Origin: Trissonchulus latispiculum
Lineage: Eukaryota; Nematoda; Enoplea; Enoplida; Ironidae
Length of the DNA: 64,000 bases
Assembly (NCBI GenBank): GCA_030248195.1
Contig: JASAND010000804.1
Span: forward strand, 1 to 64,000
Direction of reading: 5' to 3'
In this document: positions 1 to 11,313 of the stretch, piece after piece
Numbering within the stretch: position 1 is the stretch's first letter
Layout of the letters: each line of letters starts with the position of its first letter
Notes under the pieces: generated by a model
Database searches by the model: none
Told to the model about the DNA's origin: nothing
Seen by the model: only the letters and a program-made list of their open reading frames with translations
Position numbers and translations under genes: made by a program

Positions 1-84
1 GGAGCACCGTTACGCAATGCCAAGAAGAGGAGCCTCTAGTGGCTTACTCTTCTTCTAATATATAGAAAAAATCATGGACTCTTG
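1..84. mobile_element. Right end of a CAAGAG-ended MITE
   Basis: The first 84 bases match the right terminal region of the complete element at 26562-27175. Shared landmarks are GGAGCACCGTTACGCAATGC, the run of TTCTTC-rich sequence, TATATAG and a final CTCTTG. The rest of this copy lies beyond the left edge. It sits in the second bestrophin intron. Confidence 0.8.
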
Positions 85-356
85 CTCAGACCGATGCCAG
101 AGATAAGCCCAATATTCCACCTACAGGGTGAAATATTTCCCTCTTTGTATATTTCCCTTCTCAGCAGTAAGGTGGAGGTGGTGGAGTAGGATAGTTTAAT
201 CAAACTGTTTGCTGCAAGCTGCTAGCAATAAAGCGATAAATAGGGGCTTATCCACTTCTGGTCCAAACCTAGCAATAGCAATAGTTAGTCTTTGTTTGAG
301 TTTGAAGACATCAATCGTCAACGAAATTATAAAAGAATATGTAACAGCTAGCTCAC
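85..356. other. Second bestrophin intron, 5' part
   Basis: This stretch lies downstream (minus sense) of the GTGAGC donor at 351-356. An open frame runs on past the donor, but its translation no longer resembles bestrophin, which supports an intron. The acceptor and third coding exon were not found and must lie off the left edge. Confidence 0.7.
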
Positions 357-607
357 CAACTATATTTGAAGCCCATACAATAGGCACAAAATAATTTCCA
401 TGAGCAGATTCCATGGTATCAAGAGATTTTCGTTCCTGAGGGGTCATTAGCTTGGCCTCAACAATTTGATCGTAGCTGGGGAATCGCTTTAACACTTTGA
501 TGGAAACTCCACGCCAAGCCAGAACCGAGGCCAAACTCAGATATCGAGAAATGGTTCGCCGGATTCGATTTCCTTGGGCTTCATCTGGGACTCGAATGTA
601 GCAGGTG
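357..607 (-). CDS. Bestrophin anion channel, coding exon 2
   Basis: Second coding exon of a bestrophin-family calcium-activated chloride channel, a pentameric plasma-membrane protein. The minus-strand acceptor (TTTGCAG, just above 607) and donor (GTGAGC, 351-356) give a 251-nt exon. Joined to exon 1 in phase 2 it continues the family: after WPDR there are twelve residues and then DE, the family spacing as I know it. It then reads RIRRTISRYLSLASVLAWR, KRFPSYDQIVEAKLMTP and YFVPIVWASN. These correspond to the cytosolic segment after the second membrane helix, with the conserved RR-x-x-x-RY and KRFP signatures. The exon ends in phase 1. The reading frame is intact. Lineage within bestrophins and ion selectivity cannot be told from this fragment. 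Confidence 0.93.
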
Positions 608-682
608 CTGCAAACAAGAAATGAGCAAGTCAGCAACATGTATGATGTATGTAGTGGTGTTCAAACATGTAGTAGTGTTCTC

Positions 683-775
683 GTGCAAATAGTAATTTCC
701 ATGGCTGAATCGTGCAAATGGCAATTTTCATGGCAAGTTCCCGTGCAAATGACTATTTGTACTGCAAATGAACTC
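683..775. repeat. GTGCAAAT palindromic repeats
   Basis: Three or four imperfect copies of CGTGCAAAT followed by ATTTCCATG-like sequence. The same motif, better preserved, forms a cluster at 18021-18150 beside a TA microsatellite, so this is probably a decayed copy of the same short interspersed element. Confidence 0.5.
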
Positions 776-1359
776 AAATGCAAGCTTCAAGCCCTGTTCA
801 AGGATTTTGTGTGTTTAACTACAAAATTTTACAAAATTTCCAAATTTTAATTTTTATTTTTAATTTTGCATGAGAATTATGTTCTAAAGCTGGTCATCTC
901 AGATTAAAATAGTTTAGTGTTCAAAATTGAATTAGGTGCTCCTGTCCAGTATTTGGTATGTTTGTGACAAATTGACGATCTCAATTAATTTTTGTAATGT
1001 ACTGAAGTTGTTAAGTTAAGGTCGAAACTGATTGAAATCTAGTGTCAAATAGTGAAATAAATAAATCATAACGAAATTTTGGGTCCAAAGGAGTGGTAGG
1101 TAGTAAGTTTTCTATAAAACCATTTTTCAAATTCTTAAAAAATTAAGGAGCAGGTATTGTCTCTTGTATTTTGGGTGATAACTTTCTCGGAAGTAATCCA
1201 AAATGACTGAAACTTTGAGAACACACTACTTCGGTGTTCCTGAACACATCAAAACAAATAGCTACGGAGACTTGGTATAAAAATTTGAATTATTGATTTT
1301 TTCCAGATGAAAATGCTTTAAATTAGTGAACACCATATTCAATCGAGAGAGCGTGAAAC

Positions 1360-2052
1360 TAGAGCTGGAAGTGGGTCAAAAGTTTTGACGCATATCCGGC
1401 CCGCGACCCGCCGACCCTTGACATACCCACCAGACCCATTACTCGTGACTCGCGGAAAATTGACCCGCATGCCCCACTTTTGGTTAATAGTGCTCTAAAG
1501 CTAAATTTGGGTCAGGTATACATAGAATATTTATTTAATTGCATTGAATATGTAGAACCTTCTATCGTTTTGGAAATTAAAATAAACGAAATAAAACAAA
1601 AATTAAGGCAGAATTACGAAAATTTATCTGGAACTAAATAAGCAGACGGTCGTAATTGTCTAATGTGTAACTCTAAAAAACTTACTGAGCTTGGAGGAAA
1701 ATCTTGCGGACGGTTCTTACATTGTATACCTACATAAGTTCTAACTTGCACGTATTTTTGTAATGTATCTATCATTGCAGAAATCAAGGCAGTGCTAGAT
1801 GTCAAACGCTGTCACAATATTTCAATTGCCATCACTTTGATAATGCTGTGATAACTTTGGCCAGACCTTACGCAAAACAAATAGACAAGGTCAGAATTCG
1901 GCGAAGACGACAGTTTTTGAAATTTTAGTGCTAAAACCTAGTTTTTGGAGCCTCGACTAACCCACTTTTGACCCACTTCTGACCCGCGGGTCACACATGT
2001 TGGCCCACACCATACCCGACCCGCGGGTACCCGTGACTCATTTCCAGCTCTG
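1360..2052. mobile_element. hAT-like MITE with GACCCGCGGGT arrays
   Basis: The left end TAGAGCTGGAAGTGGGTCA is matched in inverted orientation at the right end (GACTCATTTCCAGCTCTG). Subterminal arrays use GACCCGCGGGT and GACCCAC words. The flanks CGTGAAAC (1352-1359) and CAAGAAAC (2053-2060) match at 6 of 8 bases, consistent with an aged 8-bp duplication. No transposase ORF is present. Confidence 0.7.
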
Positions 2053-2145
2053 CAAGAAACTGTATGACTGCTTTTTGTCCGATTTTTCATCTTCAACATT
2101 CCGAAAGATAAACGAGATGAAAATTTTTAGGATCAAAAACCAACT

Positions 2146-2375
2146 GGGGCTGTTGCATAAAACTACATTGTCAACATTGTAGTGTAAATGTAGCTATTGA
2201 GTTTTATAAAAATTTCTACATTTTTCTGTAGCTCATAGCTGTACTACATTCCCCACAATGCTACATTTTCTGCATTTTTGTGTAGATGTAGTCACGGGTT
2301 GCATAAACTTATTGCATAACGTGTACTTTAGAAAATTTGTAATGTAGCTAGCTACATTTATTACAGAGGGTTGGG
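2146..2375. repeat. CTACATT-rich interspersed repeat
   Basis: This starts with GGGGCTGTTGCATAAA and contains many CTACATT/AATGTAG words in both orientations. The start resembles the ends of the Harbinger-like elements in this window. A matching right end was not convincing, so the boundary is approximate. Confidence 0.4.
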
Positions 2376-2960
2376 CCACTGTTAGTTGCCTTTTTTGCTA
2401 AATTTACTTTTGATAATTTTCAACTGCAACGAAGAATGTTAAGGAATATTTTGATATCGTTAAGTATCTAGACACTAACTAGCAAATGGATAGCGGAAAG
2501 CAACAGGATGGAGAAAAGCTGTAGAAAAGCTTACTAGAATTAGGCAAATTTTGTGCTAAATCAAATTAATCACTTTTAATAATTGATAACTCCGTGCCAC
2601 GCCACGGAGTAGTCTGAATTTTGTTTCCACTACTTCATTTGACCATTTATAATTTTGAATTAAAACTGTTTGTACCTTAATTCGGTTGGGGTACTCCCAG
2701 AAAATATTAGCTCAACTAAATTTTAGTTTCAGTTCACCTCAAGTTCATTTAGTTTGTGTTCTGAGTTTGCAGAAATTAAATTTAGCTTGAACAAAAATTT
2801 TTAATTTAAATTATTCATCATACGTTGCAAGCTTAGCTAAAGCCTATAATTCATTCATGTACAATTTGCTATACAAATCCTTAAATTGAGCAAGTTATGA
2901 CGTTTTGAAATGACTTCAGTAAACGTTACCACCATATTGAAGTATTAAAATGATTACTAA

Positions 2961-3787
2961 AGCCTGTTCACACTCGAGTCTTAAGTCCTTAGTTTTACGT
3001 CGCCAGTTTAAGTCTTAAAGTCTTTAGTCTTTACTTGATTTGGTTCACACTGATATCTTCAGTCTTTAGTCGTTAGCATAGGTTAACGCGGGGGTTCTGG
3101 GGGTCCAAGCTGCCCCAGCCAGGACATGGTACACGCCGTCGGGGACAAGGGGTAGCGAAAAAATGGCAAGGGGTAAGCAAAAATTTCCTGAAAAATTAGT
3201 TTTTACACTAAAATTCGAAAAACTTTCCGGTTTCGCCCGTATTTTTACCTAAATTTTTTTAACTTTTCGTGAAAATCTGCCAAAATTTCGAAGTTTTTCT
3301 AAAATATGAAGATTTAATTGCAAATCTTGAAAAAATGTTTAATTTTAATAAAATTAGCGTTAGCTATTGGAAGAATTTAGTTAATTTATTTTTGATGTGC
3401 AAGCACCCTTCAAAATTTCAGTTCGAGGTACAAGCCCCCTCAGAATTTTCTTGGGACAAGCCCTCCAGGACCCGACCATATGTTAATGTGTGGTCGTTAG
3501 TCTCAAGTCCTAAGAGATAAATTCATCTCATGTCTAAGGTCTTGAGCAAGCTAAAAAAACCTAAGAGTAACCTAAGCAAACCTAAGTAGACCTAAGTAAA
3601 CCTAAGCAAGTAATCCTACTAAGTAAACCCAAGATTAGCGACTAAAGACTGCAGTGTGAATCAAGCGAGTCTTAACTTTTATAAGTCTTAAATCCTTAGC
3701 AGCTTAAGACTGACGACTTTGCGACTTAAGACTCAGTGTGAACAAATTTCACAAGTCTTAAGCCCTAGACTTCAATGTGAACCCGAC
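2961..3787. mobile_element. PIF/Harbinger-like MITE with AGTCTTAAG arrays
   Basis: The ends AGCCTGTTCACACT and (inverted) GTCGGGTTCACATT are flanked by TAA on both sides (2958-2960 and 3788-3790), a 3-bp duplication typical of PIF/Harbinger. Both arms carry repeated AGTCTTAAG/CTTAAGACT words. A GC-richer inner block (about 3085-3500) looks like separate inserted sequence. Confidence 0.65.
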
Positions 3788-3986
3788 TAAGTGTTAGTGT
3801 TATACTACATTGTTATTTGCGCAAAATCAAAAATCAAACAGGAGACAAACGTTTGATTTTTTATTTTTGTTTGTTCGATTCTCCAAAGCCACCAAACGTT
3901 GCTTTCTTTTATAGCAGCAGAAAACAGCGCACTGAGAATTTGATTTTCGACTATTGATGTTTCTCACCGTGATATCGAAAACAAAC

Positions 3987-4306
3987 CTGAAAATCATGCT
4001 TCGATCCGGCCAAGAAATCATATTAAACTGATTCCACCATCGAGTCACCATTTGAGATACATAAAAACCAAGGAGGAATGTGATCGGAATTTTTCCAGTA
4101 ACTTCATCAAAGTAAAGAGCGATTTCGTTAAATTTCTGTTTATGTTCACCAGCCAAGGCAAATCGATAAATCAATGAGATTCCAGTATAAAGTATGCAAA
4201 ACAGCAGAAACTTTTTCCATAAAGATTTCCAAATGCTTCCATGCCATCGAAATAGAAGAGTAAATAGACCCCCATGTACGTTAGTTGTGGTGTAGCTTAT
4301 TGTCAT
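3987..4306 (-). CDS. Bestrophin anion channel, first coding exon
   Basis: N-terminal coding exon of the bestrophin gene. Translation starts at the ATG ending at 4306 with MTISYTTTNVHGG, close to the family's usual N-terminus (MT.xYT). It continues with WHGSIWKSLWKKFLLFC, the first membrane region, then FLLGFYVSQMVTRWWNQF and WPDR, the highly conserved second membrane helix that lines the pore neck. The donor GTTTGT at 3981-3986 is used rather than the open frame running on to 3827, because only this junction restores the family spacing at WPDR-(12)-DE across the splice. The exon has 106 codons plus two bases. The frame is intact, so the gene is probably functional. A 5' non-coding exon cannot be excluded. 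Confidence 0.94.
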
Positions 4307-4523
4307 TTTGATAATTAACCAACTAACTAATAATTAAAAGGAATTTAAAACGTTCAATGCTATGTTTATTAAAAAATCCACGGACAGGTCACATTTCTGA
4401 AACAGAATGTTAAATATGACACATGATTTCATAGAAATTTATGCAGGCAGGATAACGCACATTAACAAATGAAACATAGAGAGGAGAATAATGGAGTTTC
4501 GCTTTTTATTGATTACTTATATG
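4307..4523. other. Upstream flank of bestrophin start
   Basis: AT-rich sequence immediately 5' of the bestrophin ATG. It may hold the 5' UTR and promoter, but I see no recognisable TATA box or initiator, and no other coding signal. Confidence 0.4.
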
Positions 4524-4932
4524 TAGTGTTGTTCACCGCCCAATTGTTCGTGGGCCGGCCGGCGCCGGCCGGCCCAGCTCGCGACGCCGGCCGGTCGGCC
4601 TGTACCGGCCGGCCGGCCGGTAACGGAACTGGCCGGCCGGCCGGTGGCCGCCGCCCCAGACCCGGCCGGCCGGCCGGCCGGTGCACAGACCTTCACCGGC
4701 CGGCCGGCCGGTGTACCGGCCCTCACTGGCCGGCCGGCCGGCCGGTGCCACTTTTCGCAGGCTATCCAAAATACAAATAAAAATTATGATTTTTGATAGT
4801 TTTCAAGGCAGATTTTAGCAAGTGTAAGGCGATAAGCTGCAGAAAGTGTCACTGACTGTCAGTGTCGCCTCATATTTGACCGGCCGGCCTGTCACCGGCC
4901 GGTCGGATGGCCTGTTCTCGGCCGGCGGACTG
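4524..4932. mobile_element. Solo hAT-like end with GGCCGGCC array
   Basis: TAGTGTTGTTCACC opens the segment and closely resembles the end of the element at 27744-28555 (TAGTGTTGTCATCC). It is followed by about 400 bp dense in CCGGCCGG words. I found no matching right end or target duplication, so this is probably truncated. A further GGCCGGCC patch at 6115-6146 may belong to it. Long Pro/Ala/Gly/Arg ORFs on both strands here are composition artefacts. Confidence 0.55.
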
Positions 4933-6114
4933 TAATGAGGCGGCGTGACGTCGGTCCTCTAAAAATATTAGTATATGCGTGTGATATTAGTTTGAGTGAA
5001 ATTTTGTTGGAAATGTTATTTTAAGAAGGAAATTAGTGTGCATAAATTATCTTGAAAGTATGTTGTGAAAATTGTTTGAAATTATTGTGCGAAATTTATG
5101 TGAAAGGTTCTGAGAGTCTTATTGTGCCTATGTGTAAATTACGTATATGTGTGTCAGCCAGCCTAGTTAATAGGTAGCGCTGCATACTTGTCAATTTTCG
5201 CTAAGAGTCTCTCCCAGCTTCTCTCTTTCTAAAGGGGTCTCAAATTCAACCAATCAAATTCATACACGTCTCTTTCAAACTAGTTTTCTCCTGTCTAAAG
5301 TCTGGCCCTTCAGTCTTGTGTTTTGCTCTGACTTGTGCGGTCGTGTGTTTTTCTATAAGCTCCCCAACCTTTTGCTGTGACTTATTTTTACTTGTCTTAG
5401 TCGTCCAAAGTGGGTACCACTTTGGACTCTAGTACGCTCCAGGCTGACCCTGTTGAGCTACCACTCTGTTAATTGTCTGTGCTTGTGTTATTAGAATTAT
5501 CTGTTTCATAGTACCATGAAAATATCTCTTTTGATACCTTTTTTCTACTATTTTTCTTGAAGTTCTTACAAATTTCTCTGTCAGTTTAGTTTCTTCTTGT
5601 TAGGTCTGTTCTGTCGATTTCACTTTGTCTGGTTGAAATTATTCCACCCCTTTGCCTTACATTTAATCTTTGTGTAATTGTTTAGTTAGGGTATTTTTGT
5701 GCACTGTAGTTTATTCAAAATTTTGTACGCATTTTCGGGGTCCGCCCCTTGTCAAGCATATATTCTACAGTAAATGTGGTCTCATTTTTGGGTCATTTTA
5801 GGGTGTTTCTTTTAGTTAGGTTTTTGTATTAGAATTGTATATTCGGTAAGTAGGGCTTTTTCTAAGAATATTTGGGTAGGTAGTTTAGTTTCTTTTAAGC
5901 GTGTATTTTTCAGCAAAATTTGGGGTAGGTCTTTTGCACTTGAGTCTTTGCTCTTCCTCGGCGGTTTTACTCCGTTCGGTAGGTTTCACTTAGGTAGTTT
6001 TGGCGAGGTTAGTTAGGTCAACTGGAACTACATCTCCTCCAGGTTCGACGTTACCCGTGTGCACAGTTTTCCACACGTAAAGTTTGGTTGTTCGTACACT
6101 TCCAACTTTACAGG
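4933..6114. other. Unassigned T-rich stretch
   Basis: No coding potential above background. It contains a perfect palindrome at 5405-5425 followed by CTAG at 5429-5432 (see findings). A GGCCGGCC patch follows at 6115-6146. Confidence 0.4.
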
Positions 6115-6304
6115 CCACCGGCCAGCCGGCCGGCCGGCCCACTCTGGACCTGGGCCCACAATTTTTCTTAACTTTATAATGTACATAGATGAATGCTGGA
6201 CCAGAACAAAAAATTCACCAAAAGCACTTTAATTACTTTTTTGTAGCTTATGGTCTCTTATAATCATTAAATCATCAGTGAAAATCGCCTCGCAATGGGT
6301 CTGA

Positions 6305-6612
6305 GGATCAAGTAAACAATCTCCCCCCCAGCCTCAATTGGGGGGGGGGAGATAGTTTACTTCATGTTGACTTTAGCAAAACTTAACCAATTTAGCTCAA
6401 ATTTTGTGTGGACGCATTCCAACACATGTCTGATTGATTGGTATTAAAATTTTAAAAATTTAAAATTTTATTACCAATCAATCAGACATGTGTTGGAATG
6501 GAATGCATCCATACAAAATTTGAGCTAAATTGGTTAAGTTATGAAAGATTTATAGCGTTGGGGGAGAGATAGTTTACTTGAGAATTTGGGGGGGAGATTG
6601 TTTACTTGATCC
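6305..6612. mobile_element. Foldback MITE, 8-bp duplication GGGTCTGA
   Basis: A nearly complete palindrome. The left arm GGATCAAGTAAACAATCTCC pairs with the right end, and the arms meet around 6460. Flanking GGGTCTGA occurs at 6297-6304 and 6613-6620, a perfect 8-bp target duplication. It is 308 bp long with no ORF. Confidence 0.88.
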
Positions 6613-7184
6613 GGGTCTGACATCAGAGCTATATAAGCTGACGCAGAAGGAAACACTAAGCCAAGAAAGCAGAAAATTCAGATACCAAGTTCAAAGCGGA
6701 AGGTCTATACATACTAAAATTCAATGATTTTATGGGCTGCTTTATTTGAACATGTCGGGAAGTATATGTCACCGTAAAATTGTATAAAACGGAATTATGT
6801 ATAATTCCGCTTTATTTCAGGAATTATACATAATTCCTGAAACGTTCAGGAATTTTGTATAACTCTTGCTTTCATCACCAAATTGTACAGTTTTACGTCC
6901 AATTTTAGGAATTATACATAATTCCTAAATATTTTCAGGAATTTTGCATAATTCCTGAACCTTTCAGGAATATTGTAGAATTCACGAACCATTTAGGAAA
7001 TTTTGTATTAATCTGTCTGCCTTGCCTTATACAAAGACTTCATATCCTCTAAAAGTAAAAAGAGCTAAAACAGAAACATCACGTTCAAAGGCTAAAAACT
7101 CAGCAATTATAAAGCCTAGAATTCCGAAACGGCTCCATGCATTACTGAAATTTTGGCTGGCAGCGCTATGGATGGATTACTAAA

Positions 7185-7560
7185 ATTTTGATTGAATTGA
7201 AACTCCTGTAGAAATCACAGGAATTCTTGTAGTATTCAACAAAAGTGTTCCTGTGCGGTCAGTCATTAACGGAGATTCCTGTATTATACACAAGAGCAAC
7301 TTTTGTATATTTTACTTGCCTCTGCCATAGTAGTTTGTTACAGGAAACTCCTCCTGTAAAAATTACTGAAGAAACCTAGTTTTGATCAACTTTTTGGGCA
7401 ATCTTAAACGAGAAGCCAAACCTGTAGTTCTTACAAGGAAAAACATGTAATTATCACTGGGGCGACCTGTTAATTGGAGGGGATGGGCAGGTTGGGGGTC
7501 GGCCGCTCCCAAAACTTTTTCGGCAGGGAGCAGCCGTTACAACAAATCACCCACAGGATG
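7185..7560. repeat. Old interspersed repeat (CCTGTAGAAA type)
   Basis: This shares phrases such as CTCCTGTAGAAA, ACAGGAATTCTTGTAG and a C/G-rich CCGCTCCCAAAACTTTTTCGG block with 30500-30960 (inverted) and 35580-35900. It is degenerate, with no ends identified. Confidence 0.5.
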
Positions 7561-7927
7561 TTGAAAGGCTGTAAACTTGAAAAAATTTAAAAATTTCAGT
7601 CTTCAAAAACTATGATCACGGTCGCCCTTATATATTTAGTTTGCGTTATCAGCGTATCGAATCGAGTATATACGTAGTATATAGTGAAAACTACAGGTTT
7701 CGTTTGTATGGAATATATACTAATACAACTTGTAACCAATTTTACCAAGGTATGTCCGGTAAAACTACCAGCGGTGTCCTGTTGAAATTATAAGACTTGA
7801 CCTGTATTTTCTACAAAAGCTTTTGTAATTTAATTATCATCTGTAAGAGTGATCCCAATAGTTTCTACTGGAACATTGGAAGAAAGTAAACTGTGTGAAT
7901 AGCTAAATTTAAACGATCAACAATTTA

Positions 7928-8647
7928 AGCCCGGTTCATACTTATTTTCCGTTTGCCCGTTTGTACTTTTGTCCGTTTGTCTGTTTGTCTGGTTGTCCGG
8001 TTGTCCGTATTTAAAAAGGACAAAGTGGTTCATACTTATTTTGCTGATTGTCCGTTTGTCCGTTTCCGTTAGTCCGTATTGATGGTGTCTATTTTCTGTT
8101 TTAAGACACTATTTAAACTTTTGCTGTATTGCTGGATTACTGTTTCTGTTTTCGAGTCACCTGACATTTTCTGTTTATACTGATTGGCTGCAGCATTATG
8201 TTACTTATAAATTTCATTTTCTTCAAAACCTTCAAAACTTTGAAATCAAGCTACCTTTGAAAGTAATTTCATAATGTTGTCAATATTTCACCTAATTAAT
8301 GTCAAAACCATTCAAAAATCAAATACAGACGTTTACTTAGCAAGCACGTGATAGTTCTGATCGTTTCCCATTGGTTGTTACATACGGACAAACGGAAAAA
8401 GTTAAACATTGCTCAAGTTCAAACGGACAACCCTTACGGACAAACGGACAACAGCAAAACAGCAAAACAGCAAAGGTATGAATCAACCCTGGAAACGGAC
8501 AAAAGGACAAACGGACAACCAGCAAAACAGCAAAACAGCAAAGCAGCAGAATAGCAGAAGTATGAATCAACTTTTAAAACGGACAAACAGACAAACGGAC
8601 AAACGGACACCAGAAACGGACAAACGGACAGAAGTATGAACCGGGCT
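7928..8647. mobile_element. Harbinger-like MITE with TTTGTCCG arrays, TTA duplication
   Basis: Perfect ends AGCCCGGTTCATACTT and AAGTATGAACCGGGCT are flanked by TTA (7925-7927 and 8648-8650). Both arms are packed with TTTGTCCG/CGGACAAA words, and the right arm also has an AGCAAAAC array. It is 720 bp, inserted inside the 6765-8944 element and therefore younger. Confidence 0.85.
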
Positions 8648-8944
8648 TTAGAACTTTGATTTACAAAATCAGTAGTTGTTGTACAAAGCAAAGCTGACTA
8701 ATACAACATTTCCTAAAAGGTTCGTGAATTCTACAATATTCCTGCAAGGTTCAGGAATTATACAAAATTCCTGAAAATATTCAGGAATTATGTATAATTC
8801 CTAAAATTAGACGTAAAACTGTATAATGTGGTGATGAAAGCAAGAGTTATACAAAATTCCTGAACGTTTCAGGAATTATGTATAATTCCTGAAATAAAGC
8901 GGAATTATACATAATTCCGTTTTATACAATTTTACGGTGACATA

Positions 8945-10654
8945 TATATGACACTAAAATTCGGTTAAACTAAATTTTCTCATTATGATCGGCTCGGAGT
9001 TTCAAATCTGGCGCCAAAATTCCAATTTTTATTACCCAGTTTTTTCTAAAGTCGAACAAATTGGGTTTCTGTCAGTTACACTGTATCACTTTATAAAGTT
9101 TTGCTTAGAAAATAAACACGCTCAAAAAGTATACACACAGATGTATATAGAGAACAAGTACATACATAACATTATGCACATAAAGTATAAGCATAATGAT
9201 CCTAGAGATGGGGGTCGGTTTCTCGGCAACGGTTAATTCGATTATTAATTAGTGATATTCAAACACGTCCAAATTGATCGTATTATTTTATAACTCCAGC
9301 TGGCCGACTATTAGCTTCAGGTACTATGAATAATGAATTGTTTTACCCTTAAAAGGCGCAATGTTTGGAGTCGATTTCATCATTAGTCACAAGTTCACAC
9401 ACCACAACTGAAACAGCAACCCTTGATCGAAAAATATAGTTACGAGGCAGCAAGTGGTGACGACTGACGATTCACCAGAAACTCTGCGCCCAAGAATCTA
9501 TAAGCATTCAGTCGGATTACTATCACATCACGACTTTTCAAACTCTTTGCAAATATTCTGCGTTCAGAGTCATTGAATAATCGATGTGAAAACGGCGAAT
9601 GAAGATGTAATAAGCGTTCAGTTGGTTTAGCTCAGTTAAGGGAAGGGTCCATTTTTGGCCAATTTTTCGACCATCTCCGATTTCGCTCATTTTCACAAAT
9701 GATCTTTGAGTGGGATATTTTAACGAGTTTAAAAATTACACTCGTATCTCGTATCTCGGCTGTTGAAAATTTCACGTCAGAAGTTTGGGTCTACATGTGT
9801 TAAACATAGGAAGCGGAAAAAGTGGTGATTTCATTCTTGCGCCAAAAAATCTCTCGAGGAACAGTTGTAATGTAACAGTAATAATAATTTTGTAGTTTAG
9901 TTATAATGCAGCTATGATCACAAACTGCGGTACGCTGGAAGTAGAATCTTGATTTAGGCCCCTGAAATTTTTAGAAAATTTTTTATTTATCGCAAACAAT
10001 GTAGAATCGTCAAATTTCTGTTTGTTTCAGTTTCTTGTTGCTGAAAAGTGGGGTCTTCGGAAAGAATGACAAACTGCTGTAATTCAAAGGCCTACACCAA
10101 ACTTCTAACTCCAGGGTTCCATAATACTTGAAAAGGCGGTTCCATTGATACCAATGGTTCCCTTATATCTCTCTCCAATTTCGAGATTTTTTTGGCGCAA
10201 AAATGGGCAATTTTATCAAAATTTTTAAAATTTCTATTTTTTTTCAAAAATTTGAATTGCCTATTTTGTATTCCAACTTGTGTATTCGTGCCTTTGGATC
10301 TATTTGCAGCATGAATTATACTTGCAGCTATGTACATCCAGTACTTCTCAGCGTGCCAAACGGGACCCTCGACCCCGAATTTCACAAAAAAGCGATTTCT
10401 AAAGTTTTTCAAAATCTGACATAATATAAATCAATCGAAAGCTCTCATTGCAGGGATGAATTCCTTCATAGAATCATGGGTCGAAAATGCTTCTATTTGA
10501 AGTTAACCGCTTCTAAATGTTTCATTAAATCAGGAAAAGAAGGGCCTTGTTTTCTGAAAAATTCTTTAAAGAAGCTTCTGAGTAAGCTCATCCGGCTGAA
10601 AATTGTACGAAAATGCTTTCTTATTGGTTTTTAAGGTGTATTCTTATTGGGTCG
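8945..10654. other. Unassigned AT-rich stretch
   Basis: No gene recognised. The block around 9646-9840 (CGACCATCTCCGATTT..., then TGTGTTAAACATAGGAA) reappears inverted at about 33600-33790, so it is part of a dispersed repeat also present in the 31060-33997 element. Confidence 0.4.
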
Positions 10655-11270
10655 TCGTCGATGTCGTCTTCGGTTGTCGATCAGGATGGACAATCCTATT
10701 CTCGGTGGAATCCAAGAAGGCCACTGCTACCCAAGAAGCAAAGAACAAGCTCAGAGTCGGTGAAGACGCACGATAGGTCTGGAGACGGGCCTAGGTCGGG
10801 CAGACGTTGGTTGGGTAGTGCCGGGCAATGCTGTATTAGGTTGTCAACACTATCTGGGAGGCTTGAGTCCCAGAGGGTACAGTTGGGAGATGGGAATCTG
10901 GTTGGGTCTACGGTGTGCCGGTAAGAGGCCAGCAGCAAAGATTTGACGCTGCGGAGCTGGCTGAGGAGGACTCTGTCATGCCTCCCTAAGGAAGCTTCAA
11001 TCTGGGAAGTGACTGGACCCTGTCTCCCATAGATAGCAAGAGCCCGAGGGTGAGAAATGTTGTGGTGCCAGGCTGAAGTAAAGTGCCTGCGAATTGTTGC
11101 CTTGGGTGTGGAGAGGTCGACAGGAACGTCATGCTGTGGTAGGGTAGTTGCAGTACCAGCAAGCTCGTCCGCTTCTTCGTTGCCTGGCAGGCCCGCGTGA
11201 CCAGGCACCCACTGCACTGTGAGATTGAAGTTTCTTAGCCCGTGAAGGAGATTCATAGACGCTAGATACA
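10655..11270 (-). pseudogene. Non-LTR retrotransposon 3' fragment (RNase H end and zinc-binding tail)
   Basis: A minus-strand frame encodes the last part of an RNase H domain (VQWVPGHAGLPGNEEADELA, the His/Asp end of the active site). A C-terminal region with LLSQLRSVK and paired Cys/His positions follows, typical of I/R1/Jockey-type elements that carry RNase H. RT and endonuclease are missing, so the copy is 5'-truncated. The 3' end is near a GAC/GTC-rich tract at about 10655. Its upstream edge abuts the LTR element at 11314. Confidence 0.8.
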
Positions 11271-11313
11271 TAGTACATAGATAGATAGATAGATGTATAC
11301 CAAAATAAGCTAA

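Larger units (their letters stand above)
608..3986. other. First bestrophin intron (3.4 kb, transposon-filled)
   Basis: This interval lies between the GTTTGT donor (3981-3986, minus sense) and the TTTGCAG acceptor. It contains GTGCAAAT palindromes, a hAT-like element, a CTACATT-rich tract and a Harbinger-like element, each listed separately. The remainder (about 780-1350 and 2380-2950) is AT-rich with no coding signal. Confidence 0.85.
6765..8944. mobile_element. DNA element with ~245-bp terminal inverted repeats
   Basis: The left arm (6765 to about 7010) and right arm (about 8700-8944) are inverted copies over roughly 245 bp. Each is built from tandem palindromes of the type CAGGAATTATGTATAATTCC. 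The ends TATGTCACCG and CGGTGACATA are flanked by TA, compatible with a Tc1/mariner-like TA target. The interior has no transposase. It contains an old interspersed repeat (7185-7560) and a nested Harbinger-like element. Confidence 0.75.

Noticed and set aside
3827..3986. Extension of the bestrophin first exon beyond 3987
   Set aside because: The extra residues do not match the family, and the GTTTGT donor at 3981-3986 restores family spacing to exon 2.
4469..4780. Long Pro/Ala/Gly/Arg-rich ORFs on both strands
   Set aside because: They exist because GGCCGGCC arrays lack stop codons in several frames. No protein-like complexity.
8337..8691. Phe/Cys/Val-rich and Lys/Gln/Thr-rich ORFs
   Set aside because: Translations of CGGACAAA and AGCAAAAC arrays in the Harbinger-like element.
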